DNA of 49,556 bases from an uncultured Mycoplasmatota bacterium (GCA_946497145.1 CAMMJA010000006.1:1-49556); one strand, 5' to 3'; positions 7,775-17,459 are shown, numbered from the stretch's first letter. Translations and numbers: made by a program. Notes: generated from the letters alone by a model not told the origin.

Positions 7775-10429
7775 CTGTTTGGTTTGTATTCTACGTAGTT
7801 TTTTATAAAGTTCCATAACGAATAAAACGACGGTAGCCAAGAGGAACAAAACGAAAATTGTAGATAGTGGTACACTTGTCGTTTGTAAAAATTGACTAAG
7901 AACAGGAACTTCCATCACGATGATCTGTAATACGATAGCAGCAACAATACTAAAGACGATCAACGGATTGCTTTTTAGAGAAATTTTAAACGTCGATTGT
8001 CTTTCGCTACGACAATTTAATACATGGATGTTTTGCATAAATACCATCAAAATCATGATGTGACCACGTGCAACCACTGGATCCATATGTAAAACGTTGA
8101 TTAAGTAATACCAGACACAAAAGACGATTAGACCAATGGTTAGTCCAGCAACCAACACTTCGCCAAACAATTCGTGGTTAAAAATGGACTCCTTGGGACT
8201 TCGTGGTTTTTCCTGCATGATGGACGATTCGCTTTTTTCAAACGACAAAGCAAAATCTTGTAAGCCGTCGGTTACTAAATTGAGCCACAACAATTGAATG
8301 GCAACAAGTGGCATTGGTAAATTAAACAAAATAGATAAGATGAAAAACAACACTTCGGCAAGTCCACAAGACAACAGCATATAACTTACTTTACGAATGT
8401 TGCTGTAGGCCGTTCTTCCTTCTTTGATTCCAGTTACGATAGAAGAAAAGCGATCATCTAGGACAATCATCGAAGCCGTCTCTTTGGCGACATCTGTTCC
8501 ACTTCCCATCGCAACACCAATGTTGGCACTCTTTAAGGCCGGTGCATCGTTTACTCCATCGCCAGTTACAGCAATAAACTCCCCTTGTCGTTTGTACGAT
8601 TCGACAATTTCAAGTTTATTTAAAGGCGTAACTCTCGTAAATACGGTTTTCGTTTTGACAAATTCATCAAATTTTTCTTTGCCCATGGCAAAATATTGAT
8701 CCACTTCCACACCTGTTGCCACTTCTTCTTTCGATTTTACAATATTTAATTCTTTGGCAATGGTATAAGCAGTCAAAGGGTGATCTCCTGTAATCATCAC
8801 TACCTTCATTCCTGCTTTATGGCATGAGGCAACTGACTGTTTGGCATCTTTTCGAATTGGATCAATAAAACCAACCATTCCCGTGAATACCAAATTAGGA
8901 ATATCTTCTTCCCCGTACTCTTCCTTTTCTTGCCAATGCTCTACTTTACCATCGGCTATTGCGATGACTCGATAGCCATCACTTGCCAAACTTTCGTTTT
9001 GTTGAGCTAAAAGCGAACTATCTAAAGGAACAACGGTACGCTCTTGCATTTGTTTTGAAAAAGATATTACCTTTTCAAACGATCCCTTTACTGTACAACG
9101 TACTTCGTCATCTTGTTTATAAAAAATGGCTGAATACTTTCTTTCTGATTCGTAAGGAATTCTACCTAAGATCATAAATTCTTTGTCGTCTACTTTGGCT
9201 TTTTTCCCTAAAGCAAGAAAAGCAGCATCGATCGAATCACCAGTTACTACCCACTTCTGCTTCTTTTTTTCCATCGTTGCTTCATTGTTAAAATAACCAA
9301 GTTTTACAAGTGGTAACGCTTCTTGCTCTTCTTTTTGATCTAATGATATAATGTGTCCTTCATCATTGTCACCCGTACCAGTTACATCAAACGAAGCATA
9401 AGGCAAGACGATTTTCTTAGCCGTCTGTTCGTTCATCGTCAAAGTACCTGTTTTATCACTAGCAATCACTGTACAACTTCCTAAACTTTCCACGTTGTTT
9501 AATTTCTTGACAATTACACGCTTTTTGCCCATTTTGTTAGAAGCCACCGTCAAAGCCATCGTCAAAGCCAGCGGAAGTCCTTCTGGCATAGCAGATACCG
9601 AAAGTGCAATGACTGATAAGAATATCGTCTTTCCATCGACTCCTTTGGTAAATAACAAAATAGTCAAGAAAATAGCAATCACGATAACCAACACACTAAT
9701 TTGTTTGGAAAAACGATTCATCCGAATGGTAAGGGGCGATTTGGTTTCTTTGGTCGTATTGATTTTATCCGCAATCTGTCCAATTTCCGTTTTTAAGCCC
9801 GTTTCCACAACGACACAGGTGGCTCTTCCAGTCAAGACCGTCGTTCCCGCAAATACCATATTACTTCTTTCTGATAATGCTACATCACCATCGATGGTTT
9901 TATCACGCTTCATGACAGCCGTACTTTCTCCAGTCAATACCGATTCATCTACTTGCAGATTATGACAATCCAAAATACGCATATCGGCGCTAATTTTATC
10001 ACCAGAATCTAAACAAACAACATCTCCTACTACCAAACGATCGGCTTTTTCTAGTTGCTCTTTACCATCTCGTATCACATTCACTTCTACTTGAATCAAA
10101 CTAGAAAGTGCTTCAGCGTTCTTTTCAGCTTTCCATTCTTGGAACGTTCCCATCAACAAATCGATCAAAATAATAAATATGATGGCGAAAGCATCGATGT
10201 ATTCGTGAATGATGAACGAAAACACTACCGTTACAACCAGCAACAAAACAATCGGATCTAACAATTGACGAAAAAAAATTTTGACAATACTATCTTGTTT
10301 TTTACGAGGAAGTTCATTTTTGCCATTCTTTTGTAAACGTTCATTGGCTTCCCTTGACGTCAAACCTGTTGTTTTGCTTTGCGTTTTTGCTAAAACTTCT
10401 TGCTTCTCTATTTGATACCATTTTTGCAA
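7772..10429 (-). CDS. Calcium-type P-type ATPase (type II)
   Basis: An ATP-driven cation pump in the cytoplasmic membrane, most likely exporting Ca2+. Order of parts: N-terminal cation-ATPase domain, two helices, actuator domain with LTGES near residue 166, TM4 with MPEGLP near 281, phosphorylation motif SDKTGTLT with Asp325, nucleotide domain containing KGSFEKVI, hinge TGDGVNDAPALK, and six C-terminal helices including NLVTDGLQD. MPEGLP in TM4 and the TDG segment in TM6 fit bacterial SERCA/PMCA-like pumps such as LMCA1. At 885 aa it is full length. It has its own terminator and a TATAAT about 30 bases upstream. Confidence 0.92.
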   Translation of the reverse strand: MQKWYQIEKQEVLAKTQSKTTGLTSREANERLQKNGKNELPRKKQDSIVKIFFRQLLDPIVLLLVVTVVFSFIIHEYIDAFAIIFIILIDLLMGTFQEWKAEKNAEALSSLIQVEVNVIRDGKEQLEKADRLVVGDVVCLDSGDKISADMRILDCHNLQVDESVLTGESTAVMKRDKTIDGDVALSERSNMVFAGTTVLTGRATCVVVETGLKTEIGQIADKINTTKETKSPLTIRMNRFSKQISVLVIVIAIFLTILLFTKGVDGKTIFLSVIALSVSAMPEGLPLALTMALTVASNKMGKKRVIVKKLNNVESLGSCTVIASDKTGTLTMNEQTAKKIVLPYASFDVTGTGDNDEGHIISLDQKEEQEALPLVKLGYFNNEATMEKKKQKWVVTGDSIDAAFLALGKKAKVDDKEFMILGRIPYESERKYSAIFYKQDDEVRCTVKGSFEKVISFSKQMQERTVVPLDSSLLAQQNESLASDGYRVIAIADGKVEHWQEKEEYGEEDIPNLVFTGMVGFIDPIRKDAKQSVASCHKAGMKVVMITGDHPLTAYTIAKELNIVKSKEEVATGVEVDQYFAMGKEKFDEFVKTKTVFTRVTPLNKLEIVESYKRQGEFIAVTGDGVNDAPALKSANIGVAMGSGTDVAKETASMIVLDDRFSSIVTGIKEGRTAYSNIRKVSYMLLSCGLAEVLFFILSILFNLPMPLVAIQLLWLNLVTDGLQDFALSFEKSESSIMQEKPRSPKESIFNHELFGEVLVAGLTIGLIVFCVWYYLINVLHMDPVVARGHIMILMVFMQNIHVLNCRSERQSTFKISLKSNPLIVFSIVAAIVLQIIVMEVPVLSQFLQTTSVPLSTIFVLFLLATVVLFVMELYKKLRRIQTKQ

Positions 10430-10490
10430 TTTTTACACTTCCTATTCTCTATTATAGTGACATCGTAACATAAAATTGATACATTCACAA

Positions 10491-10515
10491 TAAAAAAGTG
10501 AACCATTTTCACTTT
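10491..10515 (-). terminator. Terminator after the lipid kinase gene
   Basis: AAAGTGAA and TTCACTTT arms followed by TTTTA on the minus strand, overlapping the stop codon. Confidence 0.7.
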
Positions 10516-11393
10516 GACAGTTTTTCTTTAATCAATTGTTTCATTTTAGGATGCCCTTCACAGTATGTCAATTGCCTTGGAAACAGTTGAAAACGAAAAC
10601 TATTTCCTCGTATAATTTCTCCATCGACATTACAAACAACAAGATCTTTCGTTTGAATAGAAATGTGATCGCTTTGATACTTATGCACTTTCGAAGATGT
10701 TTCGTGCATTCCTTTCGTCAATTTATACAACAGCCCTGGAATCTGCACCTTAGTAAGCGCATCAGCCAAATAGATATCGAACATTCCGTCATCAATTTGA
10801 GCATGAGGTGCGATAGGAAATCCACCGCCATAAAATTTACCATTACAAACGGTAAAAATCGTCACATCTTGTTTTTGCAATTGGTTTTCTATGTCATGTG
10901 TAATGGTAATGGGGTGATAATGAAAATAACTATATAAAATACTGGCCTTATATACCAAACTAGAGGGAATCGAAAGTTGTTTCATCTTGGTAATGTTGTT
11001 CGCTACTTCTGCATCTAGTCCAATCGATGCACTATTTAAAAAATAAGTATCGTTCACTTTTCCTATATCAATCTTATGAATCGGTCTTTCTTCTTGCTTC
11101 ATCATACGGTAAAAATCGTTTCCACTTCCCGCCGGGATGACGCTCAAATAACCATTTCCTCCTACTAGACCATTGACCACTTCTAAAAGGGTTCCGTCTC
11201 CTCCTACACTATATAACACATGATCTTGATTTTTACCAAAAAACCGCGCAATCGAAATGGCTTCTTTCGGTTTCTTAGTAATCACGATTTGATAATCTAA
11301 TTTGGCTTCTTTACAACACTGTTCGATGGCTGGAACCATCATTTTGGCTTTTCCTTGTGCCGAAGTCGGATTGACAATAAAAATATGTTTCAT
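10509..11393 (-). CDS. Diacylglycerol kinase family lipid kinase (YegS/DgkB/BmrU-like)
   Basis: A soluble lipid kinase that probably phosphorylates diacylglycerol, recycling it to phosphatidic acid. The N-terminal segment IFIVNPTSAQGKA and the nucleotide-binding motif GGDGT at residues 64-68, followed by LVGGNGYLSVIPAGSGNDF, define the family. The C-terminal half contains GGGFPIAPHAQIDDGMFD. At 294 aa the length is normal. Whether it is DgkB itself or a paralogue such as BmrU cannot be told from sequence alone. Confidence 0.9.
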   Translation of the reverse strand: MKHIFIVNPTSAQGKAKMMVPAIEQCCKEAKLDYQIVITKKPKEAISIARFFGKNQDHVLYSVGGDGTLLEVVNGLVGGNGYLSVIPAGSGNDFYRMMKQEERPIHKIDIGKVNDTYFLNSASIGLDAEVANNITKMKQLSIPSSLVYKASILYSYFHYHPITITHDIENQLQKQDVTIFTVCNGKFYGGGFPIAPHAQIDDGMFDIYLADALTKVQIPGLLYKLTKGMHETSSKVHKYQSDHISIQTKDLVVCNVDGEIIRGNSFRFQLFPRQLTYCEGHPKMKQLIKEKLSK

Positions 11394-11422
11394 ACTGATC
11401 CCCCTTGTTTTTTTATTATAAC

Positions 11423-11446
11423 AAAAAAAGTATGATTTCCATACTT
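11423..11446 (-). terminator. Terminator after serS
   Basis: AAGTATG and CATACTT arms followed by TTTTTTG on the minus strand. Confidence 0.75.
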
Positions 11447-12734
11447 ATTTTTGTTTTGGCTTGATTACTTCTATACCACCCATATAGGGTTGTAATACCT
11501 TTGGAATCTTCACACTACCATCTTTTTGATAATTATTTTCTAAAATAGCAATTAAAGAACGTGGACTTGCAATGACAGTATTGTTTAAAGTAGCAACAAA
11601 TTGATTACCCTTGTCCGTTTTCATTCGAATACCCAATCTTCTTGCTTGTGCATCTCCTAAAGTAGAACAACTTCCTACTTCAAAATACTTCTGTTGTCTA
11701 GGACTCCACGCTTCTACATCACAAGATTTTACTTTTAAATCAGCAAGATCCCCACTACAACACTCCAAAGTTCTAACTGGAACATCTAAACTACGAAAGA
11801 ACTCTACTGTAAACTTCCACATTTTATGATACCAATCCATAGCATCTTCTGGTTTACAAAGAACGACCATTTCTTGTTTTTCAAATTGATGAACGCGATA
11901 AAGACCTCTTTCTTCCAAACCATGTGCACCTACTTCTTTTCTAAAACAAGGTGAATAAGAAGTAAGTGTAATAGGAAGTTCTTCCTCTTTTAACAATTGT
12001 CCTTTGAATTTTCCAATCATAGAATGTTCGCTTGTTCCAATCAAATACAAATCTTCATTTTCAATCTTGTACATCATCGCATCCATTTCAGCAAATGACA
12101 TAACGCCAGTTACCACATCACTTCTGATCATAAATGGTGGAATACAATACGTAAAACCGTTATTGATCATAAAATCTCTTGCATAGGCAATCGTTGCTTC
12201 ATGTAATCTGGCAATATCTCCCATCAAATAGTAAAAACCATTTCCAGAAGTACGTCCAGCACTATCCTTATCGAGGCCACCTAACTTTTCACAAATATCG
12301 GCATGATATGGAATTTCATAATCTGGTACGATTGGTTCTCCAAACTTCTCGATTTCCACATTTTCCGTATCGTCTTTTCCAATTGGCACACTTTCATCGA
12401 TCATCTGTGGAATGACCATCATTTTACTTTTCAATTCTTCCATCAATTTTTCTTCTTCTTTTTCAATACTAGATAATTGATCATTAATTTCTACTACTCT
12501 TTGTTTTTTTACATTTGCTTCTTCTATCTTCTTTTCCCGAAACAAAACACCTATTTTCTCACTTGTTACATTTCTTTCTTGTCTTAAAGCATCCCCTTTT
12601 TGTTTTAAATCTCTGATTTTTTGATCTAATTCTACTACTTCATCTACCAATGGTAATTTTTCATCTTGAAACTTTTTTCTAATATTTTCTTTTACTTGTT
12701 CTTTGTTCTCTCTTACAAATTTAATATCTAGCAT
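11445..12734 (-). CDS. serS: Seryl-tRNA synthetase
   Basis: Charges tRNA-Ser and also supplies Ser-tRNA for selenocysteine where that exists. The N-terminal coiled-coil arm (residues about 25-100, alternating charged heptads) is typical. The class II catalytic core shows motif 2 in PCFRKEVGAHGLEERGLYRV and motif 3 in SPRSLIAILENNYQKDGSV. At 429 aa the length is normal. It starts 12 bases after the M19 dipeptidase gene and is probably cotranscribed with it. No T-box leader is seen directly before it. Confidence 0.97.
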   Translation of the reverse strand: MLDIKFVRENKEQVKENIRKKFQDEKLPLVDEVVELDQKIRDLKQKGDALRQERNVTSEKIGVLFREKKIEEANVKKQRVVEINDQLSSIEKEEEKLMEELKSKMMVIPQMIDESVPIGKDDTENVEIEKFGEPIVPDYEIPYHADICEKLGGLDKDSAGRTSGNGFYYLMGDIARLHEATIAYARDFMINNGFTYCIPPFMIRSDVVTGVMSFAEMDAMMYKIENEDLYLIGTSEHSMIGKFKGQLLKEEELPITLTSYSPCFRKEVGAHGLEERGLYRVHQFEKQEMVVLCKPEDAMDWYHKMWKFTVEFFRSLDVPVRTLECCSGDLADLKVKSCDVEAWSPRQQKYFEVGSCSTLGDAQARRLGIRMKTDKGNQFVATLNNTVIASPRSLIAILENNYQKDGSVKIPKVLQPYMGGIEVIKPKQK

Positions 12735-12746
12735 ATTCCTTCTCCT

Positions 12747-13697
12747 TTATATTAGTTTATCATAGATTTGTTCTTTTGCGTTTAAAAACAACATTTGATC
12801 GATCTCTTCATCTGTAAAACGTTTCTTTAACAGTTCTTTTAATTCGTTCGTGATGCTTGCATAGTGAAATAAGTTCCCTTTTCCATACTCCTTATCTACT
12901 TCACTTAAAAAGTTCATGTCGTCGGTACTTAATACAATATGACTCGTATCATTCCAGATCTTTTTTACATAACTAATTTGGTCTAAATAAAGTTCTTTTA
13001 ATTGATCGTCTGTCGCTTCTTTATTTAGTGTCACAAAATTTTTTAATGACATAATTCCAACAAGTCCGCCCACCTTTTTTAAAGCATATAATTGATCATC
13101 GCTTAAATTTCTCGATCGATTACAAAGTGCTTTCACATTGGAGTGACTTGCATAACAAACTACTTTTTTTCCTAGCATTTGTTGTTCTTCGATTACTTCG
13201 ATCATATCATAAAAGGTTTTTTCGTTCGCATGAGATAAATCTATTCCAATGCCAAGGTCAATTGCCTTCCTTAAAAATACCTTTCCTAAATCTGTGAGTC
13301 CTTCCTCACTACGATTTCCCGAACCATACTTACTTTTTTCATTCCATGTCAAGATAATCGAACGCAACCCCTCTTGGTACAACTGTTCCAATTCCGCGGT
13401 GTCTTTTATATAATCACAACCTTCAATGCTATAAAGAACCAACGTACTGCTCGGTAAATATTTCATACAATGTCTTTTGGTTATTTTGAACATCTTTCGT
13501 ACGCTCACATTTTCTTGATAGTATCTTTCATGTAATTCTTGTTGCATTTCCTCTTTAGACATAAAATATAAGTTGGCTACTACACCTTTCACATTGTCGT
13601 TATGATAACATTGACATTGTTGTTTTGTGGTTTGAAAATTTCCACTTAAGTAATCTTTATATACAATCGATAACAAATCATAATGCATATCAAACAT
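12747..13697 (-). CDS. Membrane-dipeptidase-type metallopeptidase (M19)
   Basis: Binuclear zinc dipeptidase of the renal dipeptidase family, cleaving dipeptides that may include D-residues. MFDMHYDLLS supplies the first His-x-Asp metal pair (residues 4 and 6). IDLSHANEKTFYDMI and YASHSNVKALCNRSRNLSD match the later metal and substrate segments. The C terminus holds IVLSTDDMNFL. There is no signal peptide, so it is cytoplasmic. It is directly upstream of serS. Confidence 0.9.
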   Translation of the reverse strand: MFDMHYDLLSIVYKDYLSGNFQTTKQQCQCYHNDNVKGVVANLYFMSKEEMQQELHERYYQENVSVRKMFKITKRHCMKYLPSSTLVLYSIEGCDYIKDTAELEQLYQEGLRSIILTWNEKSKYGSGNRSEEGLTDLGKVFLRKAIDLGIGIDLSHANEKTFYDMIEVIEEQQMLGKKVVCYASHSNVKALCNRSRNLSDDQLYALKKVGGLVGIMSLKNFVTLNKEATDDQLKELYLDQISYVKKIWNDTSHIVLSTDDMNFLSEVDKEYGKGNLFHYASITNELKELLKKRFTDEEIDQMLFLNAKEQIYDKLI

Positions 13698-13720
13698 ACG
13701 ATACCCCCTTTCATTATAAA

Positions 13721-13761
13721 AGAATGATACATAGGAAGCGAAATATTCGCGGTATCATTCT
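13721..13761. terminator. Bidirectional hairpin between the 100-aa gene and the dipeptidase gene
   Basis: Ten-base arms AGAATGATAC and GTATCATTCT enclose a second small stem (GCGA/TCGC). T-rich tracts flank it on both strands. It can end the 13838 gene, or act as a leader hairpin before the dipeptidase gene, which has a TATAAT at its edge. Confidence 0.6.
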
Positions 13762-13837
13762 TTTTATACCATTATTTTAAAGAGAATATCTATGATTCCT
13801 ATATTCGTTTTCATCGTTACGAAAATTTTAATGATAG

Positions 13838-14140
13838 TTATTTGACGTTTACTGATCTTTTATTTAAATAGTAGTTATTCAGATGGTAGGCAGCATTGAT
13901 ATCATAAGCATTCTGAAGCGGAGTGGAAGCCGATACCAATTGATAGGAAGCATGATAAAGAACATATCCCATCAAAGTGCTGTGTGCGAATTCATAATCA
14001 CGTTGATCGACTGAATTACGTTGCGTACGCAATTGTTTTAAACGTTCTTTTTGGATTTCTACTTCTTTAGGGTCAAAAATCTGATACTGTTGAAACAACT
14101 CTTGCTCTTCGACGATTTGCGAAATGCCATTTTCCAACAT
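13838..14140 (-). CDS. Hypothetical protein (100 aa) beside spoVS
   Basis: Not recognised. The N-terminal half is a charged helical segment (VEIQKERLKQLRTQ). The C-terminal half is rich in Tyr, His and Ala (VLYHASYQLVSAS). No signal peptide or membrane helix is visible. It begins 3 bases after the 113-aa gene ends, so the two are made as a pair. Their position directly behind spoVS hints at a sporulation role, which is inference only. Confidence 0.6.
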   Translation of the reverse strand: MLENGISQIVEEQELFQQYQIFDPKEVEIQKERLKQLRTQRNSVDQRDYEFAHSTLMGYVLYHASYQLVSASTPLQNAYDINAAYHLNNYYLNKRSVNVK

Positions 14141-14143
14141 CTG

Positions 14144-14485
14144 CTATAACTGGCCAACTTGATCTTGTTTACATGCATCGACGGTCATCATGATGTAAGC
14201 ATCTATGTTTCCTAACGACTCATTCCTTCTTTGGTGACGATAATCACTCAATTGAATCATATTGTATAATAACGACTGCACGATTCCATCTTTTCCAAGA
14301 TTCATGGCCAGGTTTCGCGCATTGTTTTGACTAGTAAAACCGTTGTAGTTGCCTTGACTAATTGCCAAAGCCGTAGCCCAAGCAACATTTTTTTCGGCAT
14401 TGCTTTTTTGACTCGGTGTATTTTTCCAACGATCTAAAGTGCTTTTTGTTGCTTTCTCAAACTCAACATAGTTTTGCTGCATCAT
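14144..14485 (-). CDS. Hypothetical protein (113 aa) beside spoVS
   Basis: Not recognised. It is helical, with Asn- and Gln-rich stretches (SQGNYNGFTSQNNARN) and a C-terminal segment with Met and Tyr (NIDAYIMMTVDACK). There is no membrane helix or signal. A good AGAGGTTGG-type ribosome site precedes the ATG. It is followed after 3 bases by the 100-aa gene, and spoVS lies 52 bases upstream in the same direction, so all three may be one transcript. Confidence 0.6.
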   Translation of the reverse strand: MMQQNYVEFEKATKSTLDRWKNTPSQKSNAEKNVAWATALAISQGNYNGFTSQNNARNLAMNLGKDGIVQSLLYNMIQLSDYRHQRRNESLGNIDAYIMMTVDACKQDQVGQL

Positions 14486-14537
14486 ACCAACCTCTCTTCA
14501 GCAATATCATACCATAACTTTATTCAAAAAAAAAGGA

Positions 14538-14798
14538 CTATTTTGCTTCGACAATGAGCTTAATAGCCGTTCTTTCTTCTCCATCGATGGTAATGTCTGT
14601 AAAGGCAGGAATACAGACTAAATTCTTGCCACTTGGCGCAACAAACCCCCTGGCAATGGCAATGGCCTTAATTGCTTGATTCAGTGCTCCAGCACCTACT
14701 GCTTGAATTTCTACACTTCCCTTTTCACGAAAGACATTCGCAAGTGCTCCTGCTACTGAATTGGGATTTGATTTTGACGAAACTTTCAATGTTTCCAT
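14538..14798 (-). CDS. spoVS: Stage V sporulation protein S
   Basis: SpoVS is a small Alba-related protein needed for progression of sporulation and coat assembly. The 86-aa product METLKVSSKSNPNSVAGALA is nearly identical to the family, including GAGALNQAIKAIAIARG and DITIDGEERTAIKL. I use the ATG at 14798, after AGAGGAATT; an upstream in-frame start at 14846 would add 16 residues unlike SpoVS. It is another marker for genuine endospore formation. Confidence 0.97.
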   Translation of the reverse strand: METLKVSSKSNPNSVAGALANVFREKGSVEIQAVGAGALNQAIKAIAIARGFVAPSGKNLVCIPAFTDITIDGEERTAIKLIVEAK

Positions 14799-14870
14799 AA
14801 TATTTAATTCCTCTCTTTCTACACTACAGTATATGAAAGTCGTCACGAAATATTATCTAATTTTAAAACT

Positions 14871-14896
14871 AAAAAAGAAAAAGAGCAACGCTCTTT
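14871..14896 (-). terminator. Terminator after the Pro-rich membrane protein gene
   Basis: AAAGAGC, GTT, GCTCTTT followed by TTCTTTTTT on the minus strand. Confidence 0.7.
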
Positions 14897-15843
14897 TAAA
14901 AATCTAAAACCTCAATTTCCTCTTCTTGTACAGGTTGCTCTTTGGTTACTTCTTGGGTAGATGGTTCATTTACATTTGCTGCCGGCTCTACCACCGGTTC
15001 TGCTTGTGTTTCAGGTTGTGTCGCAACTTCTACTACTGGTGCTGATTCTGTAACTGGCGCAGTTGCTATTTCTTGTTGTGGTGCAACTTCTGGTGCTGGT
15101 TGTTCTGGTGTCACCTCTACTGGTTGTACGTTTGCAATATCGTTAATTCCTTGATTTACTGGTGTTTCGACTGGTGCTGGTTTATTTTCTACCGGCACTC
15201 CATACTCCATGTGTTGATTTGGTTGAATGACAGGAATCGCTTGTGTCTTATCTAATGGATTGGCTCCTCCATAAATTTGGCGTGGTTGTTCTACCGGTTG
15301 AACATTTGGAACAACTGGACTAACTCCACCATAAATAGATACGCCTTCTGCACCTGGTGCTTGCGTAGATTCTACAGTCGGTGTCACAGGGCTTGGCATT
15401 TCTGTTACTGGAGGAACAAAATTAGGACTATTGTCAGTTGGTGCTTCTTGAACCGGCTGTACTGGTTCCGTTGGTTGAATCGTAACCGTTGGTTCTGGTA
15501 CCACTGCTTCTGGTACTACTGGGGTTTCTACAACTGGAGATACTACTTCTGATACTACTTGTTGATTCGTAGCCATTGGCACTGGCTGTGGAGCAGCCGG
15601 TTCTACCACTGGTGATACTGGCACTGAATTTTCAACTGGTGCGATAGTTGTATTTGAATTGACACTTTCTGGTGCTGGACTAACCAAGTCAGAAACTTCT
15701 TTTTTCTTATTTTTCTTGCTACTACCAGATGTTGCAATAAAAATAATTAAAGCAATCAATAACAATAAAATTCCGCCTGTAATCAACATGCCCGGAATCG
15801 TTAAAAACCAATTTAAATCAAAGTTTATCGCTAGTATATGCAT
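14896..15843 (-). CDS. Membrane-anchored Pro/Val/Glu-rich low-complexity protein
   Basis: The function is unknown. One membrane helix lies at about residues 15-40 (GMLITGGILLLLIALIIF), followed by a basic stop-transfer stretch KKNKKK. The remaining 270 residues are disordered and built of repeating Pro-Val-Glu-Pro-like units (PVVEPAAPQPVP, VVPEAVVPEPTV). IYGG recurs twice, in VSIYGGVSPVVP and QIYGGANPLDKT. The tail is acidic. The orientation of the helix and the charges around it suggest a cytoplasmic tail, though this is uncertain. Confidence 0.75.
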   Translation of the reverse strand: MHILAINFDLNWFLTIPGMLITGGILLLLIALIIFIATSGSSKKNKKKEVSDLVSPAPESVNSNTTIAPVENSVPVSPVVEPAAPQPVPMATNQQVVSEVVSPVVETPVVPEAVVPEPTVTIQPTEPVQPVQEAPTDNSPNFVPPVTEMPSPVTPTVESTQAPGAEGVSIYGGVSPVVPNVQPVEQPRQIYGGANPLDKTQAIPVIQPNQHMEYGVPVENKPAPVETPVNQGINDIANVQPVEVTPEQPAPEVAPQQEIATAPVTESAPVVEVATQPETQAEPVVEPAANVNEPSTQEVTKEQPVQEEEIEVLDF

Positions 15844-15928
15844 GCTTTCATCTCCCTTATTTTATCCTATTCTAATCATATCAAAAAAAGAAATGAATTG
15901 CAAACATATTTCCTTCTTTACATATTAT

Positions 15929-16594
15929 TTACAATGTAAATAGTGTCCAATAAGAATCTTTTGATGGAAGAGAGACAATCGTAAGCGGTTCTTTTTTTAC
16001 TGGATGTAAAAAAGATACTTGATAGGCATGCAAACAAAGAGGAACATCTTCCTTTTCCCCATAGCGCCAGTCTCCACAAAGCGGATGGTTGCGTGATGCA
16101 AATTGCACTCTAATTTGATGATGTCTTCCTGTTTCTAAACAAATTTTTACTAAAGATAGATTGTGTGGTTTATTTTCTTCTAAGACCTGATAAGTAAGTC
16201 GAGAAAACTTGCCATGCTTGGAATCAGTTACAATGGTATTTCCATTTTCCAGTTTTTGTAAATAATCTTCAAAAACACCTTCTTTGGAAGAAAATGTTCC
16301 ATGAACGATTGCCAAATATGTTTTTTGAAAACGATGCGTTCTGATTTCTTCGGACATTCTACTTGCTGCTTTACTGGTTTTGGCAAACACCATCACTCCG
16401 CTTACTGGGCGATCCAAACGATGTAATAAACCCAAATACACATTCCCTGGTTTCTGATACTTTTGTTTTAAATACTGTTTGGTCATCGTCAATAAATCTA
16501 AATCATTCGTCTTATCACCTTGACTTAACACATTACGTGGCTTATTTACCGCAATCAAATGATTGTCTTCATACAATACTTCTAAGTTACTCAT
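15929..16594 (-). CDS. RluD/RsuA-family pseudouridine synthase
   Basis: Isomerises uridine to pseudouridine in rRNA or tRNA. YEDNHLIAVNKP opens the catalytic domain. LLHRLDRPVSGVMVFAKT holds the catalytic Asp, and GRHHQIRVQFA is the conserved C-terminal motif. There is no S4 domain, so it is the short RluA-like form (about 221 aa). I use the ATG at 16594 because GGAAGG lies about 10 bases upstream. It overlaps the methyltransferase gene by 8 bases, so two RNA-modifying enzymes are coupled. The exact target is not predictable. Confidence 0.9.
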   Translation of the reverse strand: MSNLEVLYEDNHLIAVNKPRNVLSQGDKTNDLDLLTMTKQYLKQKYQKPGNVYLGLLHRLDRPVSGVMVFAKTSKAASRMSEEIRTHRFQKTYLAIVHGTFSSKEGVFEDYLQKLENGNTIVTDSKHGKFSRLTYQVLEENKPHNLSLVKICLETGRHHQIRVQFASRNHPLCGDWRYGEKEDVPLCLHAYQVSFLHPVKKEPLTIVSLPSKDSYWTLFTL

Positions 16595-17459
16595 TCGATT
16601 CATACCTTCCATAAATGCCACATGGCAATACCAAGTCACTATTTTGAATTGGAATTCCTACTTCACCCGAAGTGACGATACCAGAGTACTGTTTTAATAC
16701 CGTCGTTTTCAACAAGTTAGCCAGTACTTCGCTTGATAAACCTGTAGTATAAGAATTGATTAACACAAACAATGGATGATCGGATAAAATTTTTACACAA
16801 CTTTCTAATAAACGATTTAGATCTTTTTCGATGTTCCACACTTCCCCATTGCTTCCTCTTCCATAACTAGGTGGATCCATCACGATTGCATCGTATTTAT
16901 GTCCCCTACGATATTCTCTTTCGACAAATTTTAATACATCATCGACGATATAACGAACTGGCATTTTTTCTAGGCCAGACGCTTTGACATTTTCTTTGGC
17001 CCATTCGACCATTCCTTTGGAAGAATCGACATGAACAACACTTGCTCCAGCACTTAGACAAGCCACAGTTGCTCCTCCTGTATACGCAAAAAGATTCAAA
17101 ACATGAATGGGTCGATTACTTTTCTTGATTTTTTCTCTCATATAGTCCCAATTGGTTGCTTGTTCTGGAAAAAGCCCAGTATGTTTAAAGCCCATTTGTT
17201 TGATTTGAAACGTCAAATCTTTATAATGAATCGTCCAACGATCTTTCACTGGTTTACAATTTTCCCAATAGCCACCACCTTTATTACTGCGATGATAAAT
17301 AGCATCGATTTGTCCTTGATATTTTTTAACTAAGTCTCCATTGTTCCAAATAATTTGTGGATCAGGCCGTAATAAAATGACGTTTCCCCAACGTTCTAAT
17401 TTTTCCCCATTGCTACAATCGATTAACTCATAATCTTTAAAATCTTTGATCAAGTTCAT
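16587..17459 (-). CDS. Class I SAM-dependent rRNA methyltransferase (RlmI-like, COG1092)
   Basis: Predicted to methylate 23S rRNA. The SAM-binding Rossmann core is VLNLFAYTGGATVACLSAGA, followed by VHVDSSKG and the catalytic-type motif VMDPPSYGRG. Its N-terminal part lacks a clear PUA domain, so it resembles the shorter RlmK-like half of the family. The ATG at 17459, after GGTGGTGAT, is preferred to an earlier one at 17489. It is translationally coupled to the pseudouridine synthase. Confidence 0.85.
   Translation of the reverse strand: MNLIKDFKDYELIDCSNGEKLERWGNVILLRPDPQIIWNNGDLVKKYQGQIDAIYHRSNKGGGYWENCKPVKDRWTIHYKDLTFQIKQMGFKHTGLFPEQATNWDYMREKIKKSNRPIHVLNLFAYTGGATVACLSAGASVVHVDSSKGMVEWAKENVKASGLEKMPVRYIVDDVLKFVEREYRRGHKYDAIVMDPPSYGRGSNGEVWNIEKDLNRLLESCVKILSDHPLFVLINSYTTGLSSEVLANLLKTTVLKQYSGIVTSGEVGIPIQNSDLVLPCGIYGRYESNE

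Noticed and set aside
15073-15552. Plus-strand Trp/Cys-rich ORFs opposite the Pro-rich gene
   Set aside because: They are reverse complements of the Pro/Val/Glu repeat and have no ribosome sites.
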